Shown here piece after piece: positions 43,275-52,949 of a DNA stretch of 64,000 nucleotides. Under the pieces are notes generated by a model, which saw nothing but the letters and a program-made list of their open reading frames with translations, was not told the origin of the DNA and did not search any database. How positions within the stretch are numbered: position 1 is the stretch's first letter; each line of letters opens with the position of its first letter. The translations under genes and the position numbers were made by a program. Location of the stretch: contig CAYPEI010000013.1 in assembly GCA_964409775.1 (NCBI GenBank), positions 31,420 through 95,419 on the forward strand, in the 5' to 3' direction. The stretch is from JAHBXL01 sp964409775. Its GTDB lineage: Bacteria; Planctomycetota; Phycisphaerae; Phycisphaerales; UBA1924.

Positions 43275-44312
43275 TCACCCCTGCCCCGCGCCGACACACA
43301 GATACAGCGCCGCCATCCGCACTGCCAGGCCGTTGGCCACCTGCCGCAGGATCACGCTCCGCGGCCCGTCCGCCACCTCGTCCGCGATCTCGATGCCGCG
43401 GTTCATCGGGCCGGGGTGCATCACGATCGCCCCGGGCTTGAGCAGCCCCGCGCGCTCGGCGGTGAGCGCATAGCCGCGCGAGTACTCGCGGATGCTGGCA
43501 AACGCCGGCGAGGCCCGCGGCGCATCCCCGCCGGTGGCCTTCGCGCCCGCCTCCCCGTGCCGCTCGAACTGGATCCGCAGCATGTTCACCGCGTCGACGG
43601 TCGGCAGCACGGCCTCAAGGTCATCATCCACGGTGCAGCCCAGCGACTCCATGCCCCGCGGGGCAAGCGTCGCCGGGCCGACGCACACGACCTGCGCCCC
43701 CAGTTTCGTGAGCCCCGCGATGTTCGACCTCGCCACCCGCGAACTGACAACGTCGCCCACGATCGCCACCCGCAACCCGGTCAGGTCGAAGGTGTCGAGC
43801 CGGCCGTGCTTCTCCGCCAGCGTGTAGATGTCCAGCAGGCCTTGCGTCGGGTGCTCGTGCTTCCCGTCCCCCGCGTTGATGACCGAGCACTTCACGCCCG
43901 CCGCGACCAGCCCCGGCGCGCCCGACGACTTGTGCCGCACCACCAGCGCATCGACCCCCATCGCCTCGACGTTCCGCGCCGTGTCGACCGTGCTCTCGCC
44001 CTTGCTGACGCTCGAACCCGAACTGGTCAGGTCGATCACATCCGCGCTCAGCCGCTGCGCCGCGAGCGTGAAACTCAGCCGCGTCCGCGTCGAATCCTCG
44101 AAGAACAGGTTCGCAACCACCTTCCCCCGGAGCGCCGGAACCTTCTTCACGCTCCGCCCGGACACCTCCGCAAAGCCCGCGGCGGTCCGCAGCAGCGTCC
44201 GGATCTCCTCCGCGCCCAGCCCCTGCAATCCCAGCAGTGAACGGTGGGTCCAATGCGGAGCCCGGGCTTCACCGGCGACTGCTGCGGGCGGGGCGGCGCT
44301 CATGGTGGTCAT
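43275..44312 (-). CDS. pyrB: Aspartate carbamoyltransferase catalytic subunit
   Basis: A 345-residue enzyme joining carbamoyl phosphate and aspartate in pyrimidine synthesis. Motifs are the phosphate-binding STRT (74-77) in FFEDSTRTRLSF, SKGES (103-107), HPTQ (154-157), and PGPMNRG near the C-terminus. ATG 44312 or ATG 44303 could start it; neither has a strong ribosome site. The regulator pyrR lies upstream, 83 bases away, with an octamer array between. No pyrI regulatory subunit gene is seen. Confidence 0.95.
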   Translation of the reverse strand: MTTMSAAPPAAVAGEARAPHWTHRSLLGLQGLGAEEIRTLLRTAAGFAEVSGRSVKKVPALRGKVVANLFFEDSTRTRLSFTLAAQRLSADVIDLTSSGSSVSKGESTVDTARNVEAMGVDALVVRHKSSGAPGLVAAGVKCSVINAGDGKHEHPTQGLLDIYTLAEKHGRLDTFDLTGLRVAIVGDVVSSRVARSNIAGLTKLGAQVVCVGPATLAPRGMESLGCTVDDDLEAVLPTVDAVNMLRIQFERHGEAGAKATGGDAPRASPAFASIREYSRGYALTAERAGLLKPGAIVMHPGPMNRGIEIADEVADGPRSVILRQVANGLAVRMAALYLCVGAGQG

Positions 44313-44370
44313 GCAGACACAGGGTATGCGACCCCGTACCTCCCGATTCCCCCTCCTCCCGATCCCCCGA

Positions 44371-44394
44371 TCCCTTGGTCCCTTGGTCCCTTCC
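44371..44394 (+). repeat. Octamer tandem array between pyrR and pyrB
   Basis: TCCCTTGG, TCCCTTGG and TCCCTTCC in register, directly beyond the pyrR stop. It is preceded by related GATCCCCC sequence. It resembles the array at 30891-30914. Confidence 0.65.
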
Positions 44395-44395
44395 C

Positions 44396-44911
44396 CTACT
44401 CCCGCGGATTGATCGTGATGCGGTTCTCCGCGTCCTGCGGCGTCAGCCGCACATCCACCTTCTCCCCGGGCCCGGGCGCCAGTCTCAGCGCGGTGTGCTC
44501 GGGCTGAATCGGGATCTCGCGCTCCGGACGCGTGACCAGCACCGCCAGCCGCAGGTGCGCCGGGCGGCCGAAATCCAGGATCTCCCGCAGCGCCGCCATC
44601 ACGCTCCGCCCGGTCATCAGCACGTCGTCGCACAGCACGATCTCGCGCCCGCCGACGTCGAACGGGATCGACGTGCGCCCCACCCGCGCCGCCGCGCCCG
44701 TCTCCGAAAGGTCATCGCGGTACAGCGTGATGTCGATCGAGCCCACATCGGTCACCCCCAGCCGCGACGCGAGTTTCGCGGCGACAACATCGCCCCGGCG
44801 GCGGATGCCGATGAACGCGAGTTTGGCGGGGTCCTTGGTCGCCTTGCGGATGTCCGAGGCGAGCGCGTCGAGCAGTTTCTCGATCTGTGGTTCGTCGGCG
44901 ATGACTTTCAT
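44396..44911 (-). CDS. pyrR: PyrR bifunctional regulator / uracil phosphoribosyltransferase-like
   Basis: A 171-residue type I phosphoribosyltransferase-fold protein. The PRPP-binding loop is IVLCDDVLMTGRSV (91-104), and the arginine-rich loop IGIRRRGDVVA (34-44) and a VTRPEREIPIQP stretch match PyrR. It regulates pyrimidine genes by binding RNA or acts as a UPRT, and here precedes pyrB. No antiterminator structure was recognised in the gap. ATG 44911 begins the family N-terminus. Confidence 0.93.
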   Translation of the reverse strand: MKVIADEPQIEKLLDALASDIRKATKDPAKLAFIGIRRRGDVVAAKLASRLGVTDVGSIDITLYRDDLSETGAAARVGRTSIPFDVGGREIVLCDDVLMTGRSVMAALREILDFGRPAHLRLAVLVTRPEREIPIQPEHTALRLAPGPGEKVDVRLTPQDAENRITINPRE

Positions 44912-44952
44912 GCCGCGAGTATACCGCCGCTCCGCCGCCGGTCCGCCCGCGA

Positions 44953-45663
44953 TCAATCCGCCGCGTGCACCAGCGGCAGCACCGCCGGCGTGTCGCGCCC
45001 CGAAACCTCGTACAGCACCGCGCCGCCGATCTTCTTCCGGTGAACCCGCAGCCCGCTCGCCGGGTCCACCTCCACCGGCCGGTCGTGCTCCCGCTTGTCC
45101 ACCACCACGATCGCCCTCTCGGTCTCGCCGAATTTCACCATCATCACCCCCGCCTCGTCACCCAGCACGCCCGAGCAGTACTGCCAGCCCACCACCTGCA
45201 TCCCCGGCGCCGACGCGACGGTGAACGCCTGGCCGTATCGCGCCCTGGTGAACTGCGCAAACTCCGCGTCGTCGCGGCACAGCCACGCGGGCTCAAAGCC
45301 GGTCCGCTCCAGCCGTGCCAGCACCGCATCCGCCTTCGTGCCGCCGGGCGCGGTCCGCAGAACGCCGGAGAAATGCACCCCCGCCGCCACCGCCAGCACT
45401 GCCGCGATGCCCATCGCCGCCCGCACCCAGCCCGCCGGTCGGCGGTTCTCGCCCGGCGCGCCGGCAAGCGCGACAGGCGAGGGAGGCGCATACATCGCGC
45501 GGAGACGGTCGTCGATCCGCCGCTCCAACTCCAGTTCCGCGCGCAGCGCCGGATCGCGCAGCACATCGCGCTCGAACGACGCGCGGTCATCAGCGCTCAG
45601 TTCGTTGCGCAGATACGCCTCCGTGCGCATCGCCGCCCGCATGTCATCGCCCGCGCCACTCAC
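44953..45663 (-). CDS. Single-pass membrane protein coupled to ECF sigma factor (putative anti-sigma)
   Basis: A 236-residue protein starting at GTG 45663, which overlaps the sigma factor stop (GTGA). The cytoplasmic N-terminus of about 80 residues begins like an anti-sigma domain (AYLRNELSADDRASFE, LRDPALRAELELERRIDDR). A helix follows near 95-115 (AAMGIAAVLAVAAGVHF), then a periplasmic domain. No zinc motif is seen. The assignment rests on topology and coupling to the sigma gene. pyrR begins 41 bases downstream. Confidence 0.72.
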   Translation of the reverse strand: MSGAGDDMRAAMRTEAYLRNELSADDRASFERDVLRDPALRAELELERRIDDRLRAMYAPPSPVALAGAPGENRRPAGWVRAAMGIAAVLAVAAGVHFSGVLRTAPGGTKADAVLARLERTGFEPAWLCRDDAEFAQFTRARYGQAFTVASAPGMQVVGWQYCSGVLGDEAGVMMVKFGETERAIVVVDKREHDRPVEVDPASGLRVHRKKIGGAVLYEVSGRDTPAVLPLVHAAD

Positions 45664-46337
45664 GTCGAACTCCTTTTCCCGGCAACCCCCGCGTCCGCCG
45701 CGGTCAAACGCTCCCGCAGCGCCTTCCTTGCACGGTGAACATGACTCGCCGCCGTGCCCTCGGGAATGCCGAGCGCCTGCCCGATCTCGCGATAGGGCAG
45801 GTCCGCCACCACCCGCAGCAGCAGGCACGACCGCGCGGTCTCGTCCAGCCCCTCCAGCGCACCGGCCAACTCGTCGTCGAACGCCGCCTGGTCGGCTGTC
45901 AGCGTGCCGCGGCTGGTCACCGCGCGGGCCCCGGGATTCGCCTGCGGTTGTCCTGCGTGCGCATCCAAGACTTCCGTCTCCACGCTGCTGGTCCGCCTTC
46001 GCCGCGACTTCCGGGCCTCGTTCATCGACACGTGCCGGACGATCTGCGTCATCCACGCCGCGAAACTCGTCCCCGCGTCAAACGTCCCCAGCCGCTCCAG
46101 ACCGATCACCGCGGCCTGCTGAACGCAGTCCTGCGCATGCGCCCGGTCGCCCAGCACCGCCGCCGATGCGCACCACAACAGCCGCCAGTGTTCCTCGAAC
46201 AGGCGGGCAAACTGCGCGGCCGAGAGCCGCTTCCCCGGCGTTCCCGCGATCGTTTCCGCGGCTCCGCCAGGGTTCGGCGACCGACCGGCAAGGCCGGAAG
46301 GACCATCCAGCGACATCCGCTTGTTCATGTCGCTCAT
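45660..46337 (-). CDS. ECF-family RNA polymerase sigma factor
   Basis: A 225-residue sigma factor. Region 2 is at about 40-85 (FARLFEEHWRLLW, DCVQQAAVIGLERL). Region 4 is at about 165-210 (RSCLLLRVVADLPYREIGQ, then GIPEGTAASHVHRARKAL). The N-terminal 35 residues are variable. Starts at ATG 46337 or a few codons inside are possible. It forms a coupled pair with the membrane protein downstream and lies at the head of a minus-strand run through pyrR and pyrB. Whether sigma and pyr genes share a transcript is not shown. Confidence 0.88.
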   Translation of the reverse strand: MSDMNKRMSLDGPSGLAGRSPNPGGAAETIAGTPGKRLSAAQFARLFEEHWRLLWCASAAVLGDRAHAQDCVQQAAVIGLERLGTFDAGTSFAAWMTQIVRHVSMNEARKSRRRRTSSVETEVLDAHAGQPQANPGARAVTSRGTLTADQAAFDDELAGALEGLDETARSCLLLRVVADLPYREIGQALGIPEGTAASHVHRARKALRERLTAADAGVAGKRSST

Positions 46338-46415
46338 GCCGACCGTCCTTGCAGGACCCCTCCCTGCGCCACGACAGGGGGAGAGGGAGAGGGGGGGACC
46401 GATAGACCGGGCCGA

Positions 46416-46447
46416 GAAAAAAGGCCGTCCCGACGGAGGGACGGCCT
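46416..46447 (-). terminator. Rho-independent terminator after ompH-like gene
   Basis: AGGCCGTCCC (46422-46431) and GGGACGGCCT (46438-46447) make a perfect ten-base-pair stem with a six-base loop. On the minus strand it is followed by a T-run (complement of A 46417-46422). It lies 33 bases beyond the stop of the gene at 46480. Confidence 0.9.
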
Positions 46448-46479
46448 GAAGAAAACCTGACGGTCGGTCCCCGTCGAGA

Positions 46480-47163
46480 TCAGTTCGCCTTCGCCACGGG
46501 CTTCGTGGCCGCGGCGGGCGCCTTCGGAGCCACCCCGCCCGCGGCGGCGAACGAGTTGTTCATGAACTTGATCACCTCGTCGGTGATGTCCAGTTCCTTG
46601 GCGATGTACAGCATGCGCTTCATCGTGATCGCGCGAAGGATGTTCTCTGAGTTGCTGTTCTCCGGGATCTCCGCCCCCTCGTCGCTCACCAGCACCATGT
46701 GGTACCCGTTCTGCTTCGAGATCTGCTCCACCGCGGCATCCACCTTCAGGTACAGATCGCGGAACAGGTCCGCCTGCTGGCTGTCCAGCCGGCGGCTGGC
46801 GAGTTTCGCTTCCAGTTCGCCCCGATACACCATCTCCCGCAGTTCCTCCGCGGCCTTGGTCCGGCCCGTGCCCTCCGGCATCGCCTTCACCGCCGTCGCA
46901 CGCTCCTGGATCTGCTTCTGCAGGTTCTCCAATTCCTTCTGCTTGGCGTCAAACGCCTTCTTGTACTCCTCTCCCTTCGCCCTCTTCTCGTCCAGACCGT
47001 TGATCAGTTTCTCCAGATCCACCACGGCCACGGTCGCCCCCTTGGGAGGCGCGCCGAGCATCGACAGCGACGCCGTCACCGCCGCCGTGCCCACGCCGAC
47101 AAGCGCCACAGCGCCCACCACCAGCCCCGCCATCCACCGACGATTGGTTACCATCGAGTCCAT
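46480..47163 (-). CDS. OmpH/Skp-like periplasmic chaperone
   Basis: A 227-residue exported protein. ATG 47163 follows GGGAGG at six bases. An N-terminal hydrophobic signal or anchor (MAGLVVGAVALVGVGTAAV) precedes VAVVDLEKLINGLDE, the typical start of the OmpH/Skp fold. A long coiled-coil rich in Lys, Glu, Gln and Leu follows at about 65-150, then a C-terminal strand and an Ala/Pro/Lys tail. Skp-like proteins hold unfolded outer-membrane proteins. No bamA or lpxD gene is adjacent. Confidence 0.85.
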   Translation of the reverse strand: MDSMVTNRRWMAGLVVGAVALVGVGTAAVTASLSMLGAPPKGATVAVVDLEKLINGLDEKRAKGEEYKKAFDAKQKELENLQKQIQERATAVKAMPEGTGRTKAAEELREMVYRGELEAKLASRRLDSQQADLFRDLYLKVDAAVEQISKQNGYHMVLVSDEGAEIPENSNSENILRAITMKRMLYIAKELDITDEVIKFMNNSFAAAGGVAPKAPAAATKPVAKAN

Positions 47164-47257
47164 CGCGGACCTCCCTGCTTGCTCCTCCCCGCCGATACTC
47201 ATACCGCCCGCAGCCGCGGGCGTTGGCGAATGCTAACACCCACCCCTCCCCGCAACC

Positions 47258-48127
47258 ATGCCCGTGCAAACCCCGTCCTTCAGGACCCCCATCCCGCCCG
47301 AGCCCGTCGAGGCCTTTGATGTCGTTCACCCGCGAATCCCCGCCGGCAGCCTCGCCTCCGGCCGCGGCCTCGAAGGCCTGCGGATCCTCCACCTCTCCGA
47401 TCTCCACGTGCGGCGCATCGCGCACACCTCCGGCCGCTTTACCCGTCTCTGCGATGCCGTCGCCTCCACGTCCGCCGATCTGATCATCCTCACAGGTGAC
47501 TACGCCGACGAGCCCGGCCACGAAGCCGCGGCCGTGAGCATGCTCAATCGACTCGCCCGCGCGTGGCGCCCGCCGACGATCGGCGCGTTCGGCATCTTCG
47601 GCAATCACGATTCCAACCAACTGCTCTTCGACGCGCAGGCCGTCCGCGGGATCACCTGGCTCGGCGGACCCGGCCGCGCCCCGCGCTGGGCCCACCCGCA
47701 CCCCCGACTGCGGATCGTCGGGTTCGACTGGCCCGAGGACTTCGTCGCCGCCATGATCGATGCGCCGCCCGACGGCGGCGATGCGCTCACCATCGCGCTG
47801 GCCCACTACCCCACCGCCATGATCCCCGCGGCGAGCCTCGGCCTCCCGCTCGTCTTCGCGGGGCACACCCACGCCGGCCAGATACGCCTGTCCTCCCGCC
47901 TCGCGCCCCACACCTCCAGCGATGTCCCGGCGCACCTTGCGTCGGGCATTCTGCGGCTCGAGCAGACGCTCTGCTGCATCTCTCGCGGCGTCGGCGACGG
48001 CGTACTCGAAGGGCTGCGCATCAACTGCCCATGGCAGGCGCCCCTGTACACGCTCCGCCACGGCCCGTTGCCAATGCCCCCGCGCCGTTCACCCGCGCAC
48101 GCCGTCACCCAGGTTGTGCCCTGGTAA
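47258..48127 (+). CDS. Calcineurin-like metallophosphoesterase
   Basis: A 289-residue metallophosphoesterase with the full motif set: LSDLH (47-50), TGDYAD near 75, GNHD near 115, ALAHYP near 188 and GHTHAGQ near 204. It is closest in style to YkuE-type enzymes, which usually have an N-terminal membrane helix; here none is obvious, so the protein may be cytoplasmic. It is divergent from the ompH-like gene. Confidence 0.9.
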   Translation: MPVQTPSFRTPIPPEPVEAFDVVHPRIPAGSLASGRGLEGLRILHLSDLHVRRIAHTSGRFTRLCDAVASTSADLIILTGDYADEPGHEAAAVSMLNRLARAWRPPTIGAFGIFGNHDSNQLLFDAQAVRGITWLGGPGRAPRWAHPHPRLRIVGFDWPEDFVAAMIDAPPDGGDALTIALAHYPTAMIPAASLGLPLVFAGHTHAGQIRLSSRLAPHTSSDVPAHLASGILRLEQTLCCISRGVGDGVLEGLRINCPWQAPLYTLRHGPLPMPPRRSPAHAVTQVVPW

Positions 48128-48257
48128 TCGCTGAGGAGCCCGGGCCTCCCGCTTCAGGGCCTTTCCGGATACCAAACAGAACCTCCCGCGCAAGCGTCCT
48201 CACCCCCGGTCCGCCTGTACAGTTTGGGAACCACATTCCGCGGGAGGGACCACATTC

Positions 48258-51200
48258 ATGGCCGAGAACATCAACAAGCCCACGCCGCGCCGTCCCCGCC
48301 GGTGGTTCCGTCGGGTTCTTCTGCTGCTCGCGGTTGTGCTGCTCGCGGCCGTGGCGCTCGGCCCGTGGCTCGCGTCGCGCCTTGCCCCGGGAATCATCGA
48401 GTCCGCCGCCCGCGGGTCCATCCAGGGCTCGGTCAAGGTCGATCAGGTCGCCCTCGGCTGGTTCACCCCGACCGCCGCGGGCCCGGTCGAGTTGCTCGAT
48501 CCCAAGGGCCAGCAGGTCGCGCAACTCCGGATCGACACGCCCATCACGCTCTGGCAGGTCGTCGCCGGACGGTGGTGGTCCGCGCGTTCGCTCGACCTGG
48601 GCACGATCACCGTCCGCGGCAACGTCGACCTCATCCGATACGCCGACGGGTCGACCAACCTCGATGCAGCGATCGCGCCGCGCATCGCCGCCGCAAAGCC
48701 CGCGCCCGGCCAGAAGACGGGTGGGAGCGGGAGCGGTGGGGGCGGGGCCGCGAACGCTCAGACACCCGACATCAAGGCGCGGATCAGCATCACCCAACTC
48801 GACGCCACCATCCGCGATGCGCAGGCCGACGGCAAGCCGCGCCCGAAACTCGGCGTGCAGAAACTCGTGGGGCCGATCGACTTCGCGATCGATCAGGGCT
48901 CGCTCACCGCCAAGGCCGACCTGAAGGCCGACGTGGTCGCCGCGGGCGGCGGGTCGCAGGCCCTCATCAAACTCGACGCGGCCGCGAAGCAGAAGTCCCC
49001 CAAGGGTCCGGCCGGCTTTGTGCCCGGCAATCTCGAACGTGCAACCGTCTCGCTCGATGCCGGCGGCATCCCCAGCGCGCTCATCGACGCGCTGGGCGGT
49101 TTCGGCGGCGCGCTGCAGGAGGGTCTGGGCGCAACCTCCGACACGAAGGTGCGCATCGACGGGAACCTCGCCGCCGCGTCGATCACCATGCAGTTCCGTT
49201 CCCCCGGCGCCACCGCCGATGCCGCGCTCAAACTCGCCGACGGTCTTCTGGTCGGGGCCGAGCCCGGCAAGCCCGCGCTCGCGCTGAACATCAGGTCCAC
49301 CGGCTTTGTCGCCAGGATGCCCCAGGCCGCGGCCGCCGTGGCGCAGGCGAGGCAGAGCCTCACGCTCAACGCCGGGCCATCGGTCTCGCTGGCCGTCGAC
49401 TCCGTGCGCATCCCCGTCCCCGCCGGCGCGGTCGAAGGCAAGCCGTTCGACCTCGGCACGCTCGACTTCCGCAACAGCGGCGCGATACTCACGCTCGATG
49501 CCGGCGCCATGTCCGGCCGCGTCGCTCTGCCCGCGCCCGGCGGTGATGCGGCCTCGCCCTCACAGGAAAAGCCGTTCTCCGCCGATCCGCTCCGCATCGT
49601 CGTCGATGCCGCCGATCTCGCGCGGCCCGTCACGGTCTCCGGCGGCGCGAAGGCCACGATCGAGGGCCGCTCCGCCGGCGACCTCGCGATCAACGCCTCC
49701 GCCGACGGCCTGCTCGATGCACAGGGACACCTCCGCGCCCTGCAGAAAGACACCGCGCCGTTCGGCACCGTCGCCGCCGATGTCTCCCTCAAGCAGTTCG
49801 CCACCGCGCTCCTCCAGCCCTTCGTCGGCGCGATGGACCTGCCCCTCGACCTGCCGCAGGATGCCGGCCCCACGCTCGATCTCGCCATCACTGCGCGCAC
49901 AGACGCCGCCGCTAAGCCCGCGGCCGGCGCCGCCGGGCTCGCCGCCATCCCGCCCACCGATGCCACCGTCACGCTCCGCTCGTCCAACCTCTCCGCCGAT
50001 GTCGCCGCGAAACTCCACTCGGGCGTGCTCCGCGCCAAAGGCGAAGGTGTCCGCGTCGTCATGAACTCCGCCACACCCCTTGCCCGCCGCGTGCTCGCGG
50101 GCGATGGCAAGTCCCCTCCCGCGGCCGACATCGCCGGCCGCGCCGGCGTCGAACTCACCATCGCCGATCTCGTCGCTTCCCTCGACGCCCTGCAGGGCGA
50201 CGGTGCCAAGGCCCCGCTCGCCGCCGTCGATGGCCGGATCAGCCTCGCCATCACCGATCTGCGCGCCACACTCCCGTCCCTCCCCGCGACCGACACCCAG
50301 CCCGCCATTGCCGCCGAGCCGATCTCCGTCCCGCGCGCGACGCTCGGCGTCGTGCTCGCCCGCGGCCAGGCGCCGGCGGTGAATCTTGAGGCGCAGGCCG
50401 CCACGACGGGCGCCGCAGCGCCCATGTCCCTCGCCGCCAACCTCACCGCCGACGGCCTCAAGCCCGGCGCGCTGCCCGCCGCAGGCGGCCTCGACGGCCT
50501 CCTCGCCCTCAAACTCGCCGGCCAGATCAAGGCCACCGCCGTGCCGCCCGCGTTCCTCCGCGCCCTCCCGCAACTCGCCCGATACGCGCCCGGCAGCACC
50601 GCCCCGCGGAGCGACCTCGACGCCGCCATCGCGCAGGCCATCAACTCCTCCGTCGGCGCAGGCGCCGATGCCGTGCTGACGCTCGGCCAGCCGCAGGGCG
50701 GCGGGCTCGGCCAGGTGATCCGCGTTCAACTCTCGACCCAGGCCCAGGGTGTCGGCACCGATCTCTACGCGCGGCTCACGCCCTCCGAGGCCGCCATCAC
50801 CGGCGGCACCACCTTCCTCATCGCCGAACCCGCGTCTATCAACGCGATCCTCGCCGCCGCGTCTCCTCCCGTCGCTCCCGCCGCCCCCCCCGCGCCGCCC
50901 GCTCCCGCCGCGCGCCCCATCACCCTCGACAGCCGCAACAAGTTCTGGCTCCGCATGCCCGAGCCCATCGTCGTTCCGCTCGCCAGGGCCGCCGATGGCG
51001 CGATCACGCCCGACTTCGTCAAGGCCAAAGACTTCTTCGCCACCCTCGCCGCCGAGGGCGAGATCGTCGCCAGCGGAATCCCCATCGGCTCCGAGCCCGC
51101 CGCCAAGGCCGACGACCCGCCGATCCCCATGTACACCTCCGCTCGCCTGGGCAAACTCGAGGCCCAGGCCCGTGTCCCCATGGCCGCGCTCGCGAGCGAC

Positions 51201-52949
51201 TCCGCGAAAGCAGCGCCCGCCAACCGCGCATCGCTCAAACTCAACACCGATGTCCGCACCGGCGACGGAGCGCCGATCGCTGCGGTCGCCCTCGACGCCA
51301 AGGCCGGCCTCGATGCATCCTCGCCCGAAGCCCTCGTCACGCTCGCCGGCATCAACACCGCCAACGTCGACAAACTGCTCAAGCGCAACGGCCTCGTCAC
51401 CGGCGCGCTCGGCGACAAGGCCGACATCGCGCTCCGCGTCGCACCCATCGCCGGATCCGCCGGCGACCTCGCCCTCAACGCCCAGGTCACCTCCCCGGCC
51501 GTCTCCGGCGCATCGCTCTCGCTGGCCAAGCGCGCCGACTCGATCGGGCTCACAGGCCCGTCCAACATCACCTGGACGCCCGCTCCCGCCTTCCTCAACA
51601 GTTTCCTGGTCAGCGGCGAGGAATCGATCCGCGTCACGCACACCTCGCCCGTCACCGTCAATCTCTCCAAGTTCGCCATCGCCACCGGCCCCGAGGGCTC
51701 CGGCCCCCTCAAGCCCGGCGTGTTCGAACTCGACGCCCAGGTCGCCATGCCCGCCCTCGGCATGGAGGTGCCCGCCTCCGCGCCCGCCGACGCCAAGGCG
51801 CCGCGGCCCGCGCCCCACGCCGTCACCATGAACGGCATCTCCGCCCGCACCCGCTGGGATCCCTCCATCCCCGCGCTCCGCGAGTCCGCCCCCGGCTCGC
51901 TCACCACCGCCATCAACATCGCCGGTATCGCCGGAAACGAAGGCCCCGCCGCCAAGCCCTCCAAGATCACCGCGCACGTCCGCGCCCTCGCCGATCAGCA
52001 CGGCAACCTCACCCCCGACACCGCCGTCGTCAACGCCGATGCCGACCTGTCCATGTTCCCGACAGACCTCATCGACCAGTTGGCCAACCAGGGCGGCCTC
52101 ATGACCGAGGTCCTCGGGCCCACCGTCTCCGCCGCCGCCACCGCCCGAAACGTCTCCCAGGCCAAGGCCGGCCCCCGCGGCACCATCGAGGCCACCGTCA
52201 CCAGCCCACGCGCCACCGCGCAACTCAAGGGCGATCTCCGCCGCGGCCAGTTCGTCCAGACCGGCCCCAGCCAGGTCCGACTCCTCGAAATCCGACCGCA
52301 ACTCATGCAGGAACTCGCCGGAAGCCTCCCGGTCATCGCCAGCATGGAGAAGACCACCTCCGACGAGCCCGCCATGGTCGAGGCCAAGGACCTCAGCGTC
52401 CCCCTCGACAAGGACATGGCCAAACTCAGCGGCGTCATCAGCATCGACCCCGGCGTCGCCCGCTTCACCACCCAGTCCTTCCTCGGCTCGCTGCTCAAGG
52501 CCGTCGGCGGACGCGAGAGCGGCGCGATCGGCCGCAAGATCGATCCCTTCACCGTCCGCATCGACAAGGGTGTCGCCACCTACGACCGCTTCCGCCTCCC
52601 CCTCGGCGAGTTCTCCATCGAGACCAAGGGCACCGTCGACCTCGTCAACCGCAAGGTCAACCTCGTCACCTATGTCCCCTTCTTCGCGCTTACCGACGAG
52701 GCCATGGGCCCCATCAAACTCGGCCTGGGCGGCAAACTCGATGTGCTCGACCGCACGACCATGGTCCCCATCACCGTCAAGGGCTCGATGGACAAGCCCA
52801 GCGCCGGCGTCGATGCCGGTCTGTTCCTGCAGGAAACCGGCAGCAACCTGCTCCAGACCCCGGGCAGGGTGCTCGAAGGGATCGGCGACCTCCTCGGCGG
52901 CAAAGACAAGAAGAAGGACGAAAAGAAGGACGAGCCCAAGCCCAAGTAG
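48258..52949 (+). CDS. AsmA/TamB-like large envelope protein
   Basis: A 1563-residue protein with one N-terminal membrane helix (VLLLLAVVLLAAVALGPWLA, about 20-39) and a long repetitive beta-rich region exposed to the periplasm. Alternating IxLxVxG-type strands and the C-terminal block (GPIKLGLGGKLDVLDRTTM, VPITVKGSMDKP) match the AsmA-like/DUF748 family, thought to bridge inner and outer membranes for lipid transport. The tail is Lys/Glu-rich (KKDEKKDEPKPK). The start ATG 48258 has GGGAGGG upstream. A long open frame antisense to it is a codon-bias artefact. Confidence 0.82.
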   Translation: MAENINKPTPRRPRRWFRRVLLLLAVVLLAAVALGPWLASRLAPGIIESAARGSIQGSVKVDQVALGWFTPTAAGPVELLDPKGQQVAQLRIDTPITLWQVVAGRWWSARSLDLGTITVRGNVDLIRYADGSTNLDAAIAPRIAAAKPAPGQKTGGSGSGGGGAANAQTPDIKARISITQLDATIRDAQADGKPRPKLGVQKLVGPIDFAIDQGSLTAKADLKADVVAAGGGSQALIKLDAAAKQKSPKGPAGFVPGNLERATVSLDAGGIPSALIDALGGFGGALQEGLGATSDTKVRIDGNLAAASITMQFRSPGATADAALKLADGLLVGAEPGKPALALNIRSTGFVARMPQAAAAVAQARQSLTLNAGPSVSLAVDSVRIPVPAGAVEGKPFDLGTLDFRNSGAILTLDAGAMSGRVALPAPGGDAASPSQEKPFSADPLRIVVDAADLARPVTVSGGAKATIEGRSAGDLAINASADGLLDAQGHLRALQKDTAPFGTVAADVSLKQFATALLQPFVGAMDLPLDLPQDAGPTLDLAITARTDAAAKPAAGAAGLAAIPPTDATVTLRSSNLSADVAAKLHSGVLRAKGEGVRVVMNSATPLARRVLAGDGKSPPAADIAGRAGVELTIADLVASLDALQGDGAKAPLAAVDGRISLAITDLRATLPSLPATDTQPAIAAEPISVPRATLGVVLARGQAPAVNLEAQAATTGAAAPMSLAANLTADGLKPGALPAAGGLDGLLALKLAGQIKATAVPPAFLRALPQLARYAPGSTAPRSDLDAAIAQAINSSVGAGADAVLTLGQPQGGGLGQVIRVQLSTQAQGVGTDLYARLTPSEAAITGGTTFLIAEPASINAILAAASPPVAPAAPPAPPAPAARPITLDSRNKFWLRMPEPIVVPLARAADGAITPDFVKAKDFFATLAAEGEIVASGIPIGSEPAAKADDPPIPMYTSARLGKLEAQARVPMAALASDSAKAAPANRASLKLNTDVRTGDGAPIAAVALDAKAGLDASSPEALVTLAGINTANVDKLLKRNGLVTGALGDKADIALRVAPIAGSAGDLALNAQVTSPAVSGASLSLAKRADSIGLTGPSNITWTPAPAFLNSFLVSGEESIRVTHTSPVTVNLSKFAIATGPEGSGPLKPGVFELDAQVAMPALGMEVPASAPADAKAPRPAPHAVTMNGISARTRWDPSIPALRESAPGSLTTAINIAGIAGNEGPAAKPSKITAHVRALADQHGNLTPDTAVVNADADLSMFPTDLIDQLANQGGLMTEVLGPTVSAAATARNVSQAKAGPRGTIEATVTSPRATAQLKGDLRRGQFVQTGPSQVRLLEIRPQLMQELAGSLPVIASMEKTTSDEPAMVEAKDLSVPLDKDMAKLSGVISIDPGVARFTTQSFLGSLLKAVGGRESGAIGRKIDPFTVRIDKGVATYDRFRLPLGEFSIETKGTVDLVNRKVNLVTYVPFFALTDEAMGPIKLGLGGKLDVLDRTTMVPITVKGSMDKPSAGVDAGLFLQETGSNLLQTPGRVLEGIGDLLGGKDKKKDEKKDEPKPK

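Noticed and set aside
44313..44395. PyrR-binding antiterminator/terminator between pyrR and pyrB
   Set aside because: The gap is C/T-rich with octamer repeats and shows no stable hairpin with a T-run or a recognisable PyrR anti-antiterminator loop.
46354..46402. Interspersed repeat element in the G-rich stretch upstream of the ECF sigma gene
   Set aside because: Similar to the block at 24239-24264 only in base composition. The two do not align over enough length to call a repeat family from this window.
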